Below are positions 5,018 to 12,109 of a stretch of 12,720 nucleotides of DNA, piece by piece. Position 1 is the stretch's first letter. The number at the start of each line of letters is the position of its first letter. The stretch spans positions 1-12,720 of the forward strand of contig DAOUQU010000017.1 of the NCBI GenBank assembly GCA_030625445.1. Reading direction: 5' to 3'. Under the pieces are notes generated by a model that had not been told where the DNA came from, did no database searches, and saw nothing but the letters and a program-made list of their open reading frames with translations. The DNA comes from Gammaproteobacteria bacterium. Its GTDB lineage: Bacteria > Pseudomonadota > Gammaproteobacteria > Chromatiales > Chromatiaceae. The translations under genes and the position numbers were made by a program.

Positions 5018-7365
5018 GCCTGCACCTGCGCCGGTTGCTTGATTGCTTTCTCCTCTTTGTGCGCCCACACCCGCAGCGCGATGATGCATGCAGCCAGCGT
5101 TAACAGCGACCCGCTGATCCACAGCGACGAATAGAGGGTGTGCTGGGAAAAAGTGGCGATTTGATAGAAGTTTGTGGAGGCGATATAGGCGACAGATGTT
5201 GTCCACAGAGCAACAAACCCGGCCCAGGCTCCCCCGGCTTCACGTTTAATGGCGCCAATGGTGGCGACGCAGGGAAAGTAGAGCAGGATAAACAGCAGGT
5301 AGGCGAAGGCGCCGATCCTGCCATCAAAACGCGAGGCCATGGCGCCAAAAGTGCCTTCATTGACCTGCTGTGATTTTGCAGCGGAGAGAGTATCTTCGAC
5401 ATCGCCGACATCCATCCCCAGCGGGTCGCCGAGCATTTCTTTGACACCTCCCAGATTTTCCGGAATCGAAGCGAAGGCGGCGTAGATGGAGGCACGAAAA
5501 TCAAAGGCCTCCTCCCGGGTTTTACCGGCGTCACTCATGGCAAGGTTGGAGTAGAGCGTATCGAGGGTGCCGACAACCACCTCTTTGGCCAGCACCCCGG
5601 AGATGATGCCAAGAATGGCGGGCCAGTTATCTTCATGTATCCCCAATGGCTCAAACAGTGGCACCGCGGTTTTACTGATGCTGCTGAGGATTGAGGTCTC
5701 GCTATTCTCATTGCCGAAGGAGCCGTCCGTGCCGACTGAATTCAGCAGGTTCAGCGCCAGCACCATGAGCACTATGATCTTGCCAGCCTCTCTCATAAAG
5801 AGACGCACACGATCCCAGGTGCGTAGCAGGATGCCCTTGAGTGTCGGCAGGTGATAGGGTGGCAGCTCCATCATGAAACCTGTGCTGGTTCCTGACAGCA
5901 GGGTTTTTTTCATGATCATGCCGGTCAGAATGGCGACAATAATGCCGATTAGATAGAGCGCAAACACGATGTTCTGGCCGTTGGAGGGGAAAAAGGCGGC
6001 GGCAAACAGGGCATAGACCGGCAGGCGAGCGCCGCAGGACATAAACGGGTTCATCAAAATTGTCAGTTTGCGCTCACGTTCACTCTCCAGTGTTCGGGTT
6101 GCCATCACTGCCGGGACATTGCAGCCAAAGCCGACGATGAGGGGCACAAAAGCCTTGCCGGGAAGGCCGATAGAACGCATGAAGCGATCCATGACAAAGG
6201 CGGCGCGGGCCATGTAACCGCTGTCTTCGATGACCGAGAGAAACAGATAGAGCGCGGTGATAATTGGAATAAAGGTGGCGACGATCTGGATGCCGCCGCC
6301 AATGCCGTCAGCCAGTACGACTTTTAACCATTCGGGGGCGCTGGCGCTGGTCAGAACCTCCCTGAAGCCATCGACGAAGATGGCGCCGGCAATGCCATCG
6401 AAGAAGTCGATGAAGGCGCCGCCAATGCTGATGGTGAACATGAACATCAGATACATAACGGCAAGAAATATCGGAATGCCAAAGATGCGGCTGAGCACAG
6501 TGCGGTCAATCTTGTCCGTCAGTGTGCGGCCGACACGCCCCTTGTCTTTGATAACACTCTGCGCCAGTGAGTGGGCATGGCTATAACGGGTATCAGCAAT
6601 GAAAATGTCCGCATCTTCTCCGGCGCGTTTCTCGATGTGCTTCCGCCAATGCTCCAGGCGCTCTCTTAATGCGTCGCCAATCCTGCCGTGACTGTCGGGG
6701 TCACTCTCCAGCAGTTTAAGCGCCAGCCAGTGCCTGTTGCTTTTTTCGCGACCCTTCAGGAGCGGCAGCAGATCACTGATTGCCTGTTCAACGCACTCTT
6801 CATGCGCCAGGCGGTAACCACCGGTAGTTTCGCCGTTGGTAACAGCAGCCATTTGTGACAGCAGTAACTCAACGCCTTCACCGCTGATTGCGACGATGGG
6901 AACAACCGGGCAGCCAAGCTCGGCAGAGAGTTTGTGCGTATCGATCGAGATACCACGTTTGCGCGCAACATCCATCATGTTCAGCGCCAGGACGATTGGA
7001 ACCCCCATCTCCAGCAGCTGTACCGTCAGATAGAGATTGCGTTCGAGGTTGCCGGCATCGACTACATTGATGATCAGGTCAGCGTCATGGCTGAGCAGAT
7101 AGTCGCGGGTGACCTCTTCATCCAGTGAGCTGGCATCCAGTGAATAGATGCCGGGAAGGTCGATTGCAGTAATGGTGTTGTCATCAAACGAAAAGTGTCC
7201 CTCCTTGCGTTCAACGGTGACACCTGGCCAGTTCCCGGTTTTTTGGCGAATGCCGGTGAGGGTATTGAAGAGGGCGGATTTTCCGCAATTGGGATTGCCA
7301 GCAAGGGCAATGGTGATATCAGATGAGAGCTTGGCGTTGCGCTCTTCATTTTCACAACAACCCAT
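5014..7365 (-). CDS. feoB: FeoB ferrous iron transporter
   Basis: Full-length 783-residue inner-membrane Fe(II) transporter, near the usual 770-780. The N-terminal G-protein domain shows G1 GNPNCGKS (23-30), the switch-I region around GNWPGVTVE (44-52), G3 DLPG (69-72), G4 NMMD (129-132) and a G5-like AISGEG (about 154-159), followed by a helical GDI-like domain to about residue 280. The membrane part has two Gate-type halves, with GFGCNVPAVMATRT and SCGARLPVYALF carrying the conserved cysteines, and a second half near LLYFPCVATIGAI and STNFYQIATF. The N-terminus MGCC is typical. The ATG at 7365 follows the feoA stop by three bases, with GGAG six bases before it inside the end of feoA. The stop overlaps feoC. 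All motifs are intact, so the protein should be functional. Confidence 0.97.
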   Translation of the reverse strand: MGCCENEERNAKLSSDITIALAGNPNCGKSALFNTLTGIRQKTGNWPGVTVERKEGHFSFDDNTITAIDLPGIYSLDASSLDEEVTRDYLLSHDADLIINVVDAGNLERNLYLTVQLLEMGVPIVLALNMMDVARKRGISIDTHKLSAELGCPVVPIVAISGEGVELLLSQMAAVTNGETTGGYRLAHEECVEQAISDLLPLLKGREKSNRHWLALKLLESDPDSHGRIGDALRERLEHWRKHIEKRAGEDADIFIADTRYSHAHSLAQSVIKDKGRVGRTLTDKIDRTVLSRIFGIPIFLAVMYLMFMFTISIGGAFIDFFDGIAGAIFVDGFREVLTSASAPEWLKVVLADGIGGGIQIVATFIPIITALYLFLSVIEDSGYMARAAFVMDRFMRSIGLPGKAFVPLIVGFGCNVPAVMATRTLESERERKLTILMNPFMSCGARLPVYALFAAAFFPSNGQNIVFALYLIGIIVAILTGMIMKKTLLSGTSTGFMMELPPYHLPTLKGILLRTWDRVRLFMREAGKIIVLMVLALNLLNSVGTDGSFGNENSETSILSSISKTAVPLFEPLGIHEDNWPAILGIISGVLAKEVVVGTLDTLYSNLAMSDAGKTREEAFDFRASIYAAFASIPENLGGVKEMLGDPLGMDVGDVEDTLSAAKSQQVNEGTFGAMASRFDGRIGAFAYLLFILLYFPCVATIGAIKREAGGAWAGFVALWTTSVAYIASTNFYQIATFSQHTLYSSLWISGSLLTLAACIIALRVWAHKEEKAIKQPAQVQA

Positions 7366-7368
7366 TGC

Positions 7369-7638
7369 CTACTCCGGGGTGTCGAGAGAGGAGATGAGTA
7401 GTTTGTCGGCAATATCGGCGCCGAGAGCGACGCGATTGCCACTGCTGGCAACAACAACTCCGTGGCCGCGATGATGCAGAATTTCCAGCTCCGAACCGAC
7501 ACGCAGTCCAAGACTGAGCAGACGTCGGGAAGTTTTGCGGTCACCCAGGAACTCTGTAATACGCACATGTTCACCGACAGCGAGCTGATCCAGAGAGGCG
7601 GCATTGTATTGTGCAGAGGTGGTGGATTTTGAGTTCAT
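7369..7638 (-). CDS. feoA: FeoA ferrous iron transport protein
   Basis: Cytoplasmic SH3-like protein of 89 residues, slightly longer than the usual 75-85 because of an N-terminal Ser/Thr-rich extension (MNSKSTTSAQYNAA). The FeoA core runs from about residue 15: SLDQLAVGEHVRITEF, then LLSLGLRVGSELEILH and a GNRVALGADIADKLLI C-terminal strand, all typical. FeoA works with FeoB in Fe(II) uptake. The gene is first in feoABC, its stop three bases before feoB. The ATG at 7638 has no strong Shine-Dalgarno, but the frame closes soon upstream and the promoter sits about 30 bases before it. Confidence 0.93.
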   Translation of the reverse strand: MNSKSTTSAQYNAASLDQLAVGEHVRITEFLGDRKTSRRLLSLGLRVGSELEILHHRGHGVVVASSGNRVALGADIADKLLISSLDTPE

Positions 7639-7653
7639 ATTAGAAAAGCGTTA

Positions 7654-7672
7654 AATAGGAATGATTCTTATT
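7654..7672. promoter_or_regulatory. Fur box of the feoABC operon
   Basis: AATAGGAATGATTCTTATT is a 9-1-9 inverted repeat with a single mismatched pair. Its GAATGATTC core matches the common Fur-box form AATGAGAATGATTCTCATT. It lies immediately downstream of the -10 of the feoA promoter, covering the predicted start site, where bound Fe-Fur would block RNA polymerase. Fur repression of feo is established in other proteobacteria; binding here is inferred from the motif and position. Confidence 0.75.
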
Positions 7673-7676
7673 GGTA

Positions 7677-7705
7677 ATAATGCGGTATTTTGGCCCGGAT
7701 GTCAA
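7677..7705 (-). promoter_or_regulatory. Sigma70-type promoter of feoABC
   Basis: On the minus strand, a consensus -35 TTGACA (complement of 7700-7705) is followed after exactly 17 bases by CATTAT (complement of 7677-7682, four of six matches to TATAAT). The start site would fall near 7670, inside the Fur box, giving a leader of about 32 bases before feoA. An extra GAATCATT half-motif overlaps the -35 (around 7704-7711) and could be a second, weaker Fur contact. Confidence 0.65.
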
Positions 7706-7778
7706 TGATTCTGATCAAATCGATGACGAATAGATCAAGCTTTCTGCCTGTAAACAGGTAACATACGGGCATATTGAT

Positions 7779-8450
7779 GTGAAAGACCTACATTATCCCA
7801 TGAAACAAAAGTCCATTATCCGTCGACTCCTGACGCTTGGCCGCGGGGTTGTCACCGGCATGCCTGAAGATGTCGAACAGCGCGATCCACTGCAACTCTT
7901 TGGCGACTGGTTTGCAGATGCGGAAAAGAGCGGCCTGCTGATGCCGGAAGCGATGACGCTGGCAACGGCAAGCGACAGTGGAAGGCCTTCTGCACGCATG
8001 GTGTTGATGAAAGATTATGATGAGGATGGTTTTGTCTTCTTCACCAACTATGGCAGTCGCAAGGCGGCAGAGTTGGAGAGCAATCCGTATGCTGCACTGT
8101 TGTTTCACTGGTCTGCACTGCAACGCCAGGTACGCATCGAGGGAAGCGTCAGCAGGGTTGCGCAGGAGGAGTCGAGGGAGTACTTCAACTCGCGGCATCG
8201 AGGCAGTCGTATCGGTGCCTGGGCGTCACGCCAGAGTGACAAGTTGCCTGAGCGTGCTGTGCTTGAACAGAGTGTGCGTGACTATGAGCAGAAATTCAGC
8301 AGCGATGTGCCTTTGCCGTCATTCTGGGGTGGTTATCGACTCAAACCTGAAACATTTGAATTCTGGCAGGGTAGAGTCAGCCGGCTGCATGACCGGGTCT
8401 GTTTTGAGCGCCGGGATAAGGGCTGGACGGCATACAGGATGTATCCGTAA
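7779..8450 (+). CDS. pdxH: PdxH, pyridoxine/pyridoxamine 5'-phosphate oxidase
   Basis: FMN-dependent enzyme of vitamin B6 metabolism that oxidises pyridoxine or pyridoxamine phosphate to pyridoxal phosphate in the cytoplasm. It has 223 residues against about 218 in E. coli. Family blocks: AMTLATASDSGRPSARMVLM (FMN strand), FFTNYGSRKAAELESNPYAA, LLFHWSALQRQVRIEG, GAWASRQSD, PLPSFWGGYRL and the C-terminal FWQGRVSRLHDR, with Arg202 and His204 matching the substrate-site Arg/His. The N-terminus is atypical: before DPLQLFGDWF (about residue 37) it reads RRLLTLGRGVVTGMPED rather than the usual RREY-type segment. Start is uncertain: GTG 7779 gives the longest form, ATG 7800 is the alternative, and neither has a good Shine-Dalgarno. 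It diverges from feoA across 140 bases and converges on rpoH. Confidence 0.93.
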   Translation: MKDLHYPMKQKSIIRRLLTLGRGVVTGMPEDVEQRDPLQLFGDWFADAEKSGLLMPEAMTLATASDSGRPSARMVLMKDYDEDGFVFFTNYGSRKAAELESNPYAALLFHWSALQRQVRIEGSVSRVAQEESREYFNSRHRGSRIGAWASRQSDKLPERAVLEQSVRDYEQKFSSDVPLPSFWGGYRLKPETFEFWQGRVSRLHDRVCFERRDKGWTAYRMYP

Positions 8451-8505
8451 GCATCCCGGAAAATAGGATAATCCCTAAAATTCTGCCCGGGATACTGCAT
8501 TTTTT
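8451..8505 (+). terminator. Probable rho-independent terminator after pdxH
   Basis: ATCCCGG (8453-8459) pairs with CCGGGAT (8487-8493). The flanking GCA (8451-8453) can also pair with TGC (8497-8499) around a bulge, and a small inner TAGG/CCTA stem lies in the loop. A run of six T follows at 8500-8505, giving the expected order for plus-strand transcription. The long loop makes the stem weaker than usual. The T-run touches the rpoH stop codon, so the two convergent genes share the region. Confidence 0.45.
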
Positions 8506-9350
8506 CAGGAACTCATCTGCGCCCTGATTTTGTTCATCGCACTCTTCTCAATCTGTCGAATGCGCTCCGCAGAGACACCATACTCTTTGGCTAACTCTTG
8601 AAGAGTTGTTTTGGAGTCACTTAGCCAGCGGGCCTGCAGAATAGCCCTGCTGCGCTCGTCAAGTTGCTCCATTGCAGCGCTTAGCTGCTGATGCTGCGAT
8701 GAATTTGCATCCTGCTGCTCGACCAATTTTGCAGGTTCGGCTGTTTCGTCCGGCAACCAGTTGCTGGGGGAGACGCTCTGCTCCTCATCATCCATCCCGG
8801 GAGGAAGATCCCAGGAGAGATCACTGCCATAGAGACGTGACTCCATTTCAAGCACGGTCTCGGGTTTGACGCCGAGATCTTCAGCAACCTCGTTGACCTC
8901 CTGCTGTGAAAACCAGCCAAGGTGCTTTTTCTTGCTGCGCAGATTAAAGAACAACTTGCGTTGCGCCTTGGTCGTTGCCACTTTGACAATACGCCAGTTG
9001 CGCAGGATGAACTCATGAATTTCGGCACGAATCCAGTGGACGGCATAAGAGACCAGGCGCACGCCTTTATCCGGGTCAAAACGGCGTACAGCCTTCATCA
9101 GTCCGACGGTGCCTTCCTGAATCAGATCCTGTTGCTGCAGGCCATAACCTGAATAACCACGGGCAATACGCACGACAAAGCGAAGATGCGGCAACACCAG
9201 TGATTTAGCCGCATCGAGATCATCATGATCCCGCAGCTGCAAAGCGTAATCACGCTCCTGTTTGGCTGTCAATATCGGTATTTTGAAAGCACTGCTGATG
9301 TAGCTCTCAAGACTGCCTGAAGATAATGTCAAAGACATGGTCTCATTCAT
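8505..9350 (-). CDS. rpoH: RpoH, heat-shock sigma factor sigma-32
   Basis: Alternative sigma factor of 281 residues (E. coli 284) directing heat-shock gene transcription. Region 2 is recognisable from LVLPHLRFVVRIARGYSGYG through QQDLIQEGTVGLMKAVRRFD to SYAVHWIRAEIHEFILRNWR. The RpoH-specific box QRKLFFNLR (130-138) separates it from other sigma70-family members, and region 4 has the helix-turn-helix LQELAKEYGVSAERIRQIEK (250-269). The ATG at 9350 is preceded by AAGGA nine bases away, a good ribosome site. The gene follows ftsYEX in the same orientation as in E. coli, but 181 bases of repeats and a CIRCE element lie between. Control by HrcA is therefore suggested besides any conserved mRNA or protein-level control. 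It converges on pdxH. Confidence 0.96.
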   Translation of the reverse strand: MNETMSLTLSSGSLESYISSAFKIPILTAKQERDYALQLRDHDDLDAAKSLVLPHLRFVVRIARGYSGYGLQQQDLIQEGTVGLMKAVRRFDPDKGVRLVSYAVHWIRAEIHEFILRNWRIVKVATTKAQRKLFFNLRSKKKHLGWFSQQEVNEVAEDLGVKPETVLEMESRLYGSDLSWDLPPGMDDEEQSVSPSNWLPDETAEPAKLVEQQDANSSQHQQLSAAMEQLDERSRAILQARWLSDSKTTLQELAKEYGVSAERIRQIEKSAMNKIRAQMSS

Positions 9351-9382
9351 AATAATAAATCCTTAGTCATTTCCTGTGTAAT

Positions 9383-9412
9383 AGTTTAGCACTCATTGAG
9401 TGAGAGTGCTAA
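9383..9412 (-). promoter_or_regulatory. Candidate rpoH promoter overlapped by CIRCE
   Basis: On the minus strand TTAGCA (complement of 9407-9412) and TAAACT (complement of 9383-9388), 18 bases apart, each match four of six consensus bases. They fall in the two arms of the CIRCE palindrome. The start would be near 9376, giving a leader of about 25 bases that contains the AAGGA ribosome site. The boxes are moderate; the strongest argument is that a repressor here would cover both elements. Confidence 0.4.
9386..9412. promoter_or_regulatory. CIRCE element (HrcA operator) upstream of rpoH
   Basis: TTAGCACTC at 9386-9394, nine bases, then GAGTGCTAA at 9404-9412. This is a base-for-base match to the CIRCE consensus TTAGCACTC-N9-GAGTGCTAA, 36 bases before the rpoH start. 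CIRCE is the binding site of the HrcA repressor, best known in front of groESL and dnaK operons. A chance exact 18-base match in a promoter position is very unlikely. hrcA itself is not in this window, so its presence is inferred. Confidence 0.93.
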
Positions 9413-9438
9413 TCGGCGGAAAAGTTCCAGAAAAAGAT

Positions 9439-9496
9439 AGTACTGAGCACTGAGTAGCGAGTCGTGAGTACTGAGTAGCGAATACTGAGTAGCGAG
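9439..9496 (+). repeat. Period-7 tandem array, locus 3
   Basis: Eight exact heptamers plus two bases: AGTACTG, AGCACTG, AGTAGCG, AGTCGTG, AGTACTG, AGTAGCG, AATACTG, AGTAGCG, AG. They belong to the same family as at 131-174 and 2760-2872. The array lies between the ftsX 3' end and the rpoH CIRCE site (26 bases from the latter). Read in the transcribed (minus) direction it is the stop-free CTCAGTA orientation. Confidence 0.88.
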
Positions 9497-9529
9497 AACT
9501 TAAAACTTAAAACCTAAAACCTAAAACCT
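9497..9529 (-). repeat. TTTTAGG/TTTTAAG heptamer array next to ftsX
   Basis: On the minus strand, directly after the ftsX stop and GGAGG, come TTTTAGG, TTTTAGG, TTTTAAG, TTTTAAG and TT. It is a second period-7 family with different sequence, abutting the AGTACTG array without a gap. It encodes TAG or TAA in several frames. No function can be assigned; the T-rich runs lack a preceding stem, so it is not a normal terminator. Confidence 0.8.
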
Positions 9530-9531
9530 CC

Positions 9532-10467
9532 CTATTCCGGATTGATCGAAGAGAGATGCCGGCTGACTGCAAGCCAGGCTCCGGCCAGGCCGAAACTGAT
9601 GCCAATCGGGATCAATAGCAGCAGTGCATGCAGGCTAAAAGCGGTGAGTGAGATTGTGGTGTCGTAGAGTTCGGCGAGTCGTCCCAGCGGACCACTGACC
9701 AGCATCAGCAGGATGGAGACCAGAAGCCAGGCAATCAGGGCGCCGAAGAGTCCATAGATGAGGCCGATATAGAGAAAGGGACGGCGAATGAAATTGTCCG
9801 AGCCTCCAACCAGACGTGTCACCTCGATCTCCTCTCTACGATTCATGATCTCAAGACGAATGGTATTGCCGATAATCAGCATCACAGCCAGGCCAAGACC
9901 AAAGCCGAGAGCCTGCACCGCTCTTCTGATTGCCTGGGTAATCGCCTGCAGGCGTTCTATCCAGCCCTGATCATATCCGATGGAATCGGTGACGGACTCC
10001 TCTTTGAGTTCAGTCGCCAGCTTCCTGATTTCAATGCTGCTGCTGTCAGGAAGCAGATGGATCAGCAACACATTGGGCAGCGGGTTTTCGTCCAGTGCAT
10101 CAAGCGCATCGCCAAAGCCGCTGTGGCCGCGAAACTCCTCCATGGCATCCGCACTGGTGAGTAATTCAACGTGATCGACCTGAGGCCGTTGTTCGAGATC
10201 TGTCGCCACCCGGAGCGCTTTCTCATTCACAATCCCGCTTTTCAGAAACAGGGAGATAGAGGCTGTCTGTTGATGGCCCCCGGTCATGGTTTGACTGATT
10301 TTCAAGAGCGACAGCAGACTCGCGGGCAGGGCCAGGGTGATGCCAATCACCAGCAGCGTCATCAAGGTCGCCAGTGGACGGCGGCGCATCTCCATGTAGC
10401 TGCGGCAGGCGGATCGACGGTGCTGGTCAAACCAGGCTGAAAGGCGGGCGGAGAGCGCCACTCTCAT
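9532..10467 (-). CDS. ftsX: FtsX, permease-like subunit of the FtsEX divisome complex
   Basis: Inner-membrane protein of 311 residues. The first transmembrane helix lies at about 32-55 (LATLMTLLVIGITLALP) after an Arg-rich cytoplasmic N-terminus. A periplasmic domain follows (about 60-190), containing an EFRGHSGFGDALDALDENPLP segment. Three more helices come at about 190-212 (LGFGLGLAVMLIIGNTI), 238-265 and 278-302. LVGGSDNFIRRPFLYIGLIYGL is the typical FtsX segment between helices 2 and 3. With FtsE it couples ATP hydrolysis to activation of septal peptidoglycan hydrolases through EnvC-like partners, and it is not a known transporter. The ATG overlaps the ftsE stop (ATGA) with GGAG seven bases upstream. 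The stop is followed at once by heptamer repeats. Confidence 0.95.
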   Translation of the reverse strand: MRVALSARLSAWFDQHRRSACRSYMEMRRRPLATLMTLLVIGITLALPASLLSLLKISQTMTGGHQQTASISLFLKSGIVNEKALRVATDLEQRPQVDHVELLTSADAMEEFRGHSGFGDALDALDENPLPNVLLIHLLPDSSSIEIRKLATELKEESVTDSIGYDQGWIERLQAITQAIRRAVQALGFGLGLAVMLIIGNTIRLEIMNRREEIEVTRLVGGSDNFIRRPFLYIGLIYGLFGALIAWLLVSILLMLVSGPLGRLAELYDTTISLTAFSLHALLLLIPIGISFGLAGAWLAVSRHLSSINPE

Positions 10468-11114
10468 GTCAGCTCTCCCCGATGCAGATTGATGACAGGA
10501 CGACCAAGTTTGTTGATCAGATCAAGATCATGGGAGGCGATCAGGGTGGTGATGCCAATCTGGTTGAAGGCAAGAAAAAGCTCCATGATTTCGCGTGAGA
10601 GCTCAGGGTCGAGATTGCCGGTTGGCTCGTCTGCCAGCAGTATTGGCGGTCTTGAGACAATTGCGCGGGCAATGCCGACACGCTGTTGTTCGCCGCCGGA
10701 GAGCGTGATTGGCAAAACCTTCTCTTTTTTCAGCAAGCCCACCTTGTCAAGCGAAGCGCGCACCCGCTTGCCGACTTCACGCACAGGAAAGCCCTGGACA
10801 TGCAGCGGCAGAGCGACATTGTCAAAGACGCTGCGGTCATTCAGTAAGCGGTGGTCCTGGAAGATCAGCCCGATGTTGCGACGGTGTGCAGGGATCTCTT
10901 TTTCCGGCAGACGTCCGATATTGCGGCCATCGATGAGCAACTGCCCGCGCGTCGGGCGTTCCAGCAGGGCAATCAATCGCAGCAGGGTGCTTTTCCCTGC
11001 GCCGGAGTGGCCGGTAATAAAGGCCAGTGCGCCGTTCTCGATGTTGAGACTGATGTCGCTGACACCATAGTGGCCGCCGGGAAAGCGCTTGCTGACATTT
11101 TCAAAATGGATCAT
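10464..11114 (-). CDS. ftsE: FtsE, ATP-binding subunit of the FtsEX divisome complex
   Basis: ABC ATPase of 216 residues (E. coli 222) with all catalytic motifs: Walker A GHSGAGKST (35-43), Q-loop FQDHRLL (85-91), signature LSGGEQQ (138-144), Walker B ILLADEP (158-164) with the D-loop GNLD, and switch His195 (ASHD). The MIHFENVSKRFPGG opening is characteristic of FtsE. It sits on the cytoplasmic face bound to FtsX and acts at the septum. It overlaps ftsY upstream and ftsX downstream, both by ATGA, so the three are translated from one message. There is no good Shine-Dalgarno of its own, which agrees with coupling to ftsY. Confidence 0.96.
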   Translation of the reverse strand: MIHFENVSKRFPGGHYGVSDISLNIENGALAFITGHSGAGKSTLLRLIALLERPTRGQLLIDGRNIGRLPEKEIPAHRRNIGLIFQDHRLLNDRSVFDNVALPLHVQGFPVREVGKRVRASLDKVGLLKKEKVLPITLSGGEQQRVGIARAIVSRPPILLADEPTGNLDPELSREIMELFLAFNQIGITTLIASHDLDLINKLGRPVINLHRGELT

Positions 11115-12109
11115 GTTTCAAAAAGCGCATCGACAAACTGCGCTGCATCAAATGGGCGCAAATCATCAATCCCCTCGCCAACCCCGATATAGCGTATTGG
11201 AATCTGCAGCTTGTCTGCAATAGCGAATAGAATTCCTCCTTTGGCTGTGCCGTCAAGTTTGGTAATGGTTATGCCGCTCAGGCTCACGGCCCGGTTAAAG
11301 TGGATTGCCTGCTGGAGTGCATTCTGACCAGTCCCGCCATCAACGACCAGCATCACTTCATGCGGGGCATCGGGATCAATCTTTTTCATGACACGGACGA
11401 TTTTTACCAGCTCATCCATGAGGTTGGTTTTTGTATGCAGCCGGCCGGCTGTATCTGCAATCAGTATATCGACTTCTCTTGCCGTAGCGGCTTCAAGGGC
11501 ATCAAAAATGACCGAAGCGCTGTCGGCGCCGGTGTGTTGTGCAATCACGGCAACATCATTGCGCTCTCCCCAGATTTGCAACTGTTCGACTGCTGCTGCG
11601 CGAAAGGTGTCGCCGGCTGCCAGCATCACATGCTGCCCTTCACTCTGAAAACGCTTTGCAAGTTTGCCGATGGTGGTGGTTTTTCCGGCACCATTGATCC
11701 CCACCATGAGGATGACGCGGGGTTTTCCGTGAGCAGGCTGTTTCTCATCAGGATGGGCTTTTTGCAGAATCTGCAGCAGTTCGGTTTTCAACACACCCTG
11801 CAGTGCTTCGGGATCAGAGAGGGTTTTGCGTTTGACCTGCGTGCTGATGTCATTGATGATGCGCATGCTGGTATCGATGCCGACATCAGCTGTAATCAAC
11901 AGGGTTTCAAGCTCCTCCAGCAGCTCATCATCAATCTTTCCGCGTCCGCTCAAGAGGGCGGCAAGGCCGCCAGCGATGGAGCTGCGCGTGCGCCCCAGTT
12001 TATCCCTGAGGGAGGAGAGAAGCCCCTGTTTAGGTTGCTCCTGAACATCTTCTTTCGATGCCTGTTCAGCATCTGCGTGCTGTTTTTTGTTGCCAAATCC
12101 AAATACCAT
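11111..12109 (-). CDS. ftsY: FtsY, signal recognition particle receptor GTPase
   Basis: SRP receptor of 332 residues that delivers ribosome-nascent-chain complexes to the inner-membrane translocon. The N-terminal acidic A domain is short (about residues 1-30, starting MVFGFGNKK), compared with nearly 200 residues in E. coli. The N domain helices cover about 30-120. The G domain shows GINGAGKT (137-144), the GDTFRAAAVEQL insertion-box segment (166-177), DTAGR (219-223) and TKLDGTAKGG (282-291). The C-terminus ends GVGEGIDDLRPFDAAQFVDALF, normal for FtsY. ATG 12109 has GGAT at Shine-Dalgarno distance. It is the first gene of ftsYEX and diverges from folB across 252 bases; the rsmD often found before it in enterics is not adjacent. 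Confidence 0.97.
   Translation of the reverse strand: MVFGFGNKKQHADAEQASKEDVQEQPKQGLLSSLRDKLGRTRSSIAGGLAALLSGRGKIDDELLEELETLLITADVGIDTSMRIINDISTQVKRKTLSDPEALQGVLKTELLQILQKAHPDEKQPAHGKPRVILMVGINGAGKTTTIGKLAKRFQSEGQHVMLAAGDTFRAAAVEQLQIWGERNDVAVIAQHTGADSASVIFDALEAATAREVDILIADTAGRLHTKTNLMDELVKIVRVMKKIDPDAPHEVMLVVDGGTGQNALQQAIHFNRAVSLSGITITKLDGTAKGGILFAIADKLQIPIRYIGVGEGIDDLRPFDAAQFVDALFET

Noticed and set aside
5018..5206. Longer FeoC reading frame starting within feoB
   Set aside because: The extra residues have no FeoC similarity and overlap conserved FeoB sequence; ATG 5017 makes a normal ATGA junction.
7747..7758. CCTGT-AA-ACAGG inverted repeat before pdxH as an operator
   Set aside because: Arms of five bases are too short to be meaningful alone. 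The spacing does not fit a LexA-type CTGT-N8-ACAG site and no clear promoter pairs with it.
9497..9529. Telomere-like or integration-end meaning of the CCTAAAA units
   Set aside because: Only about four units, internal to a bacterial chromosome segment, with no end structure or mobile genes beside it.
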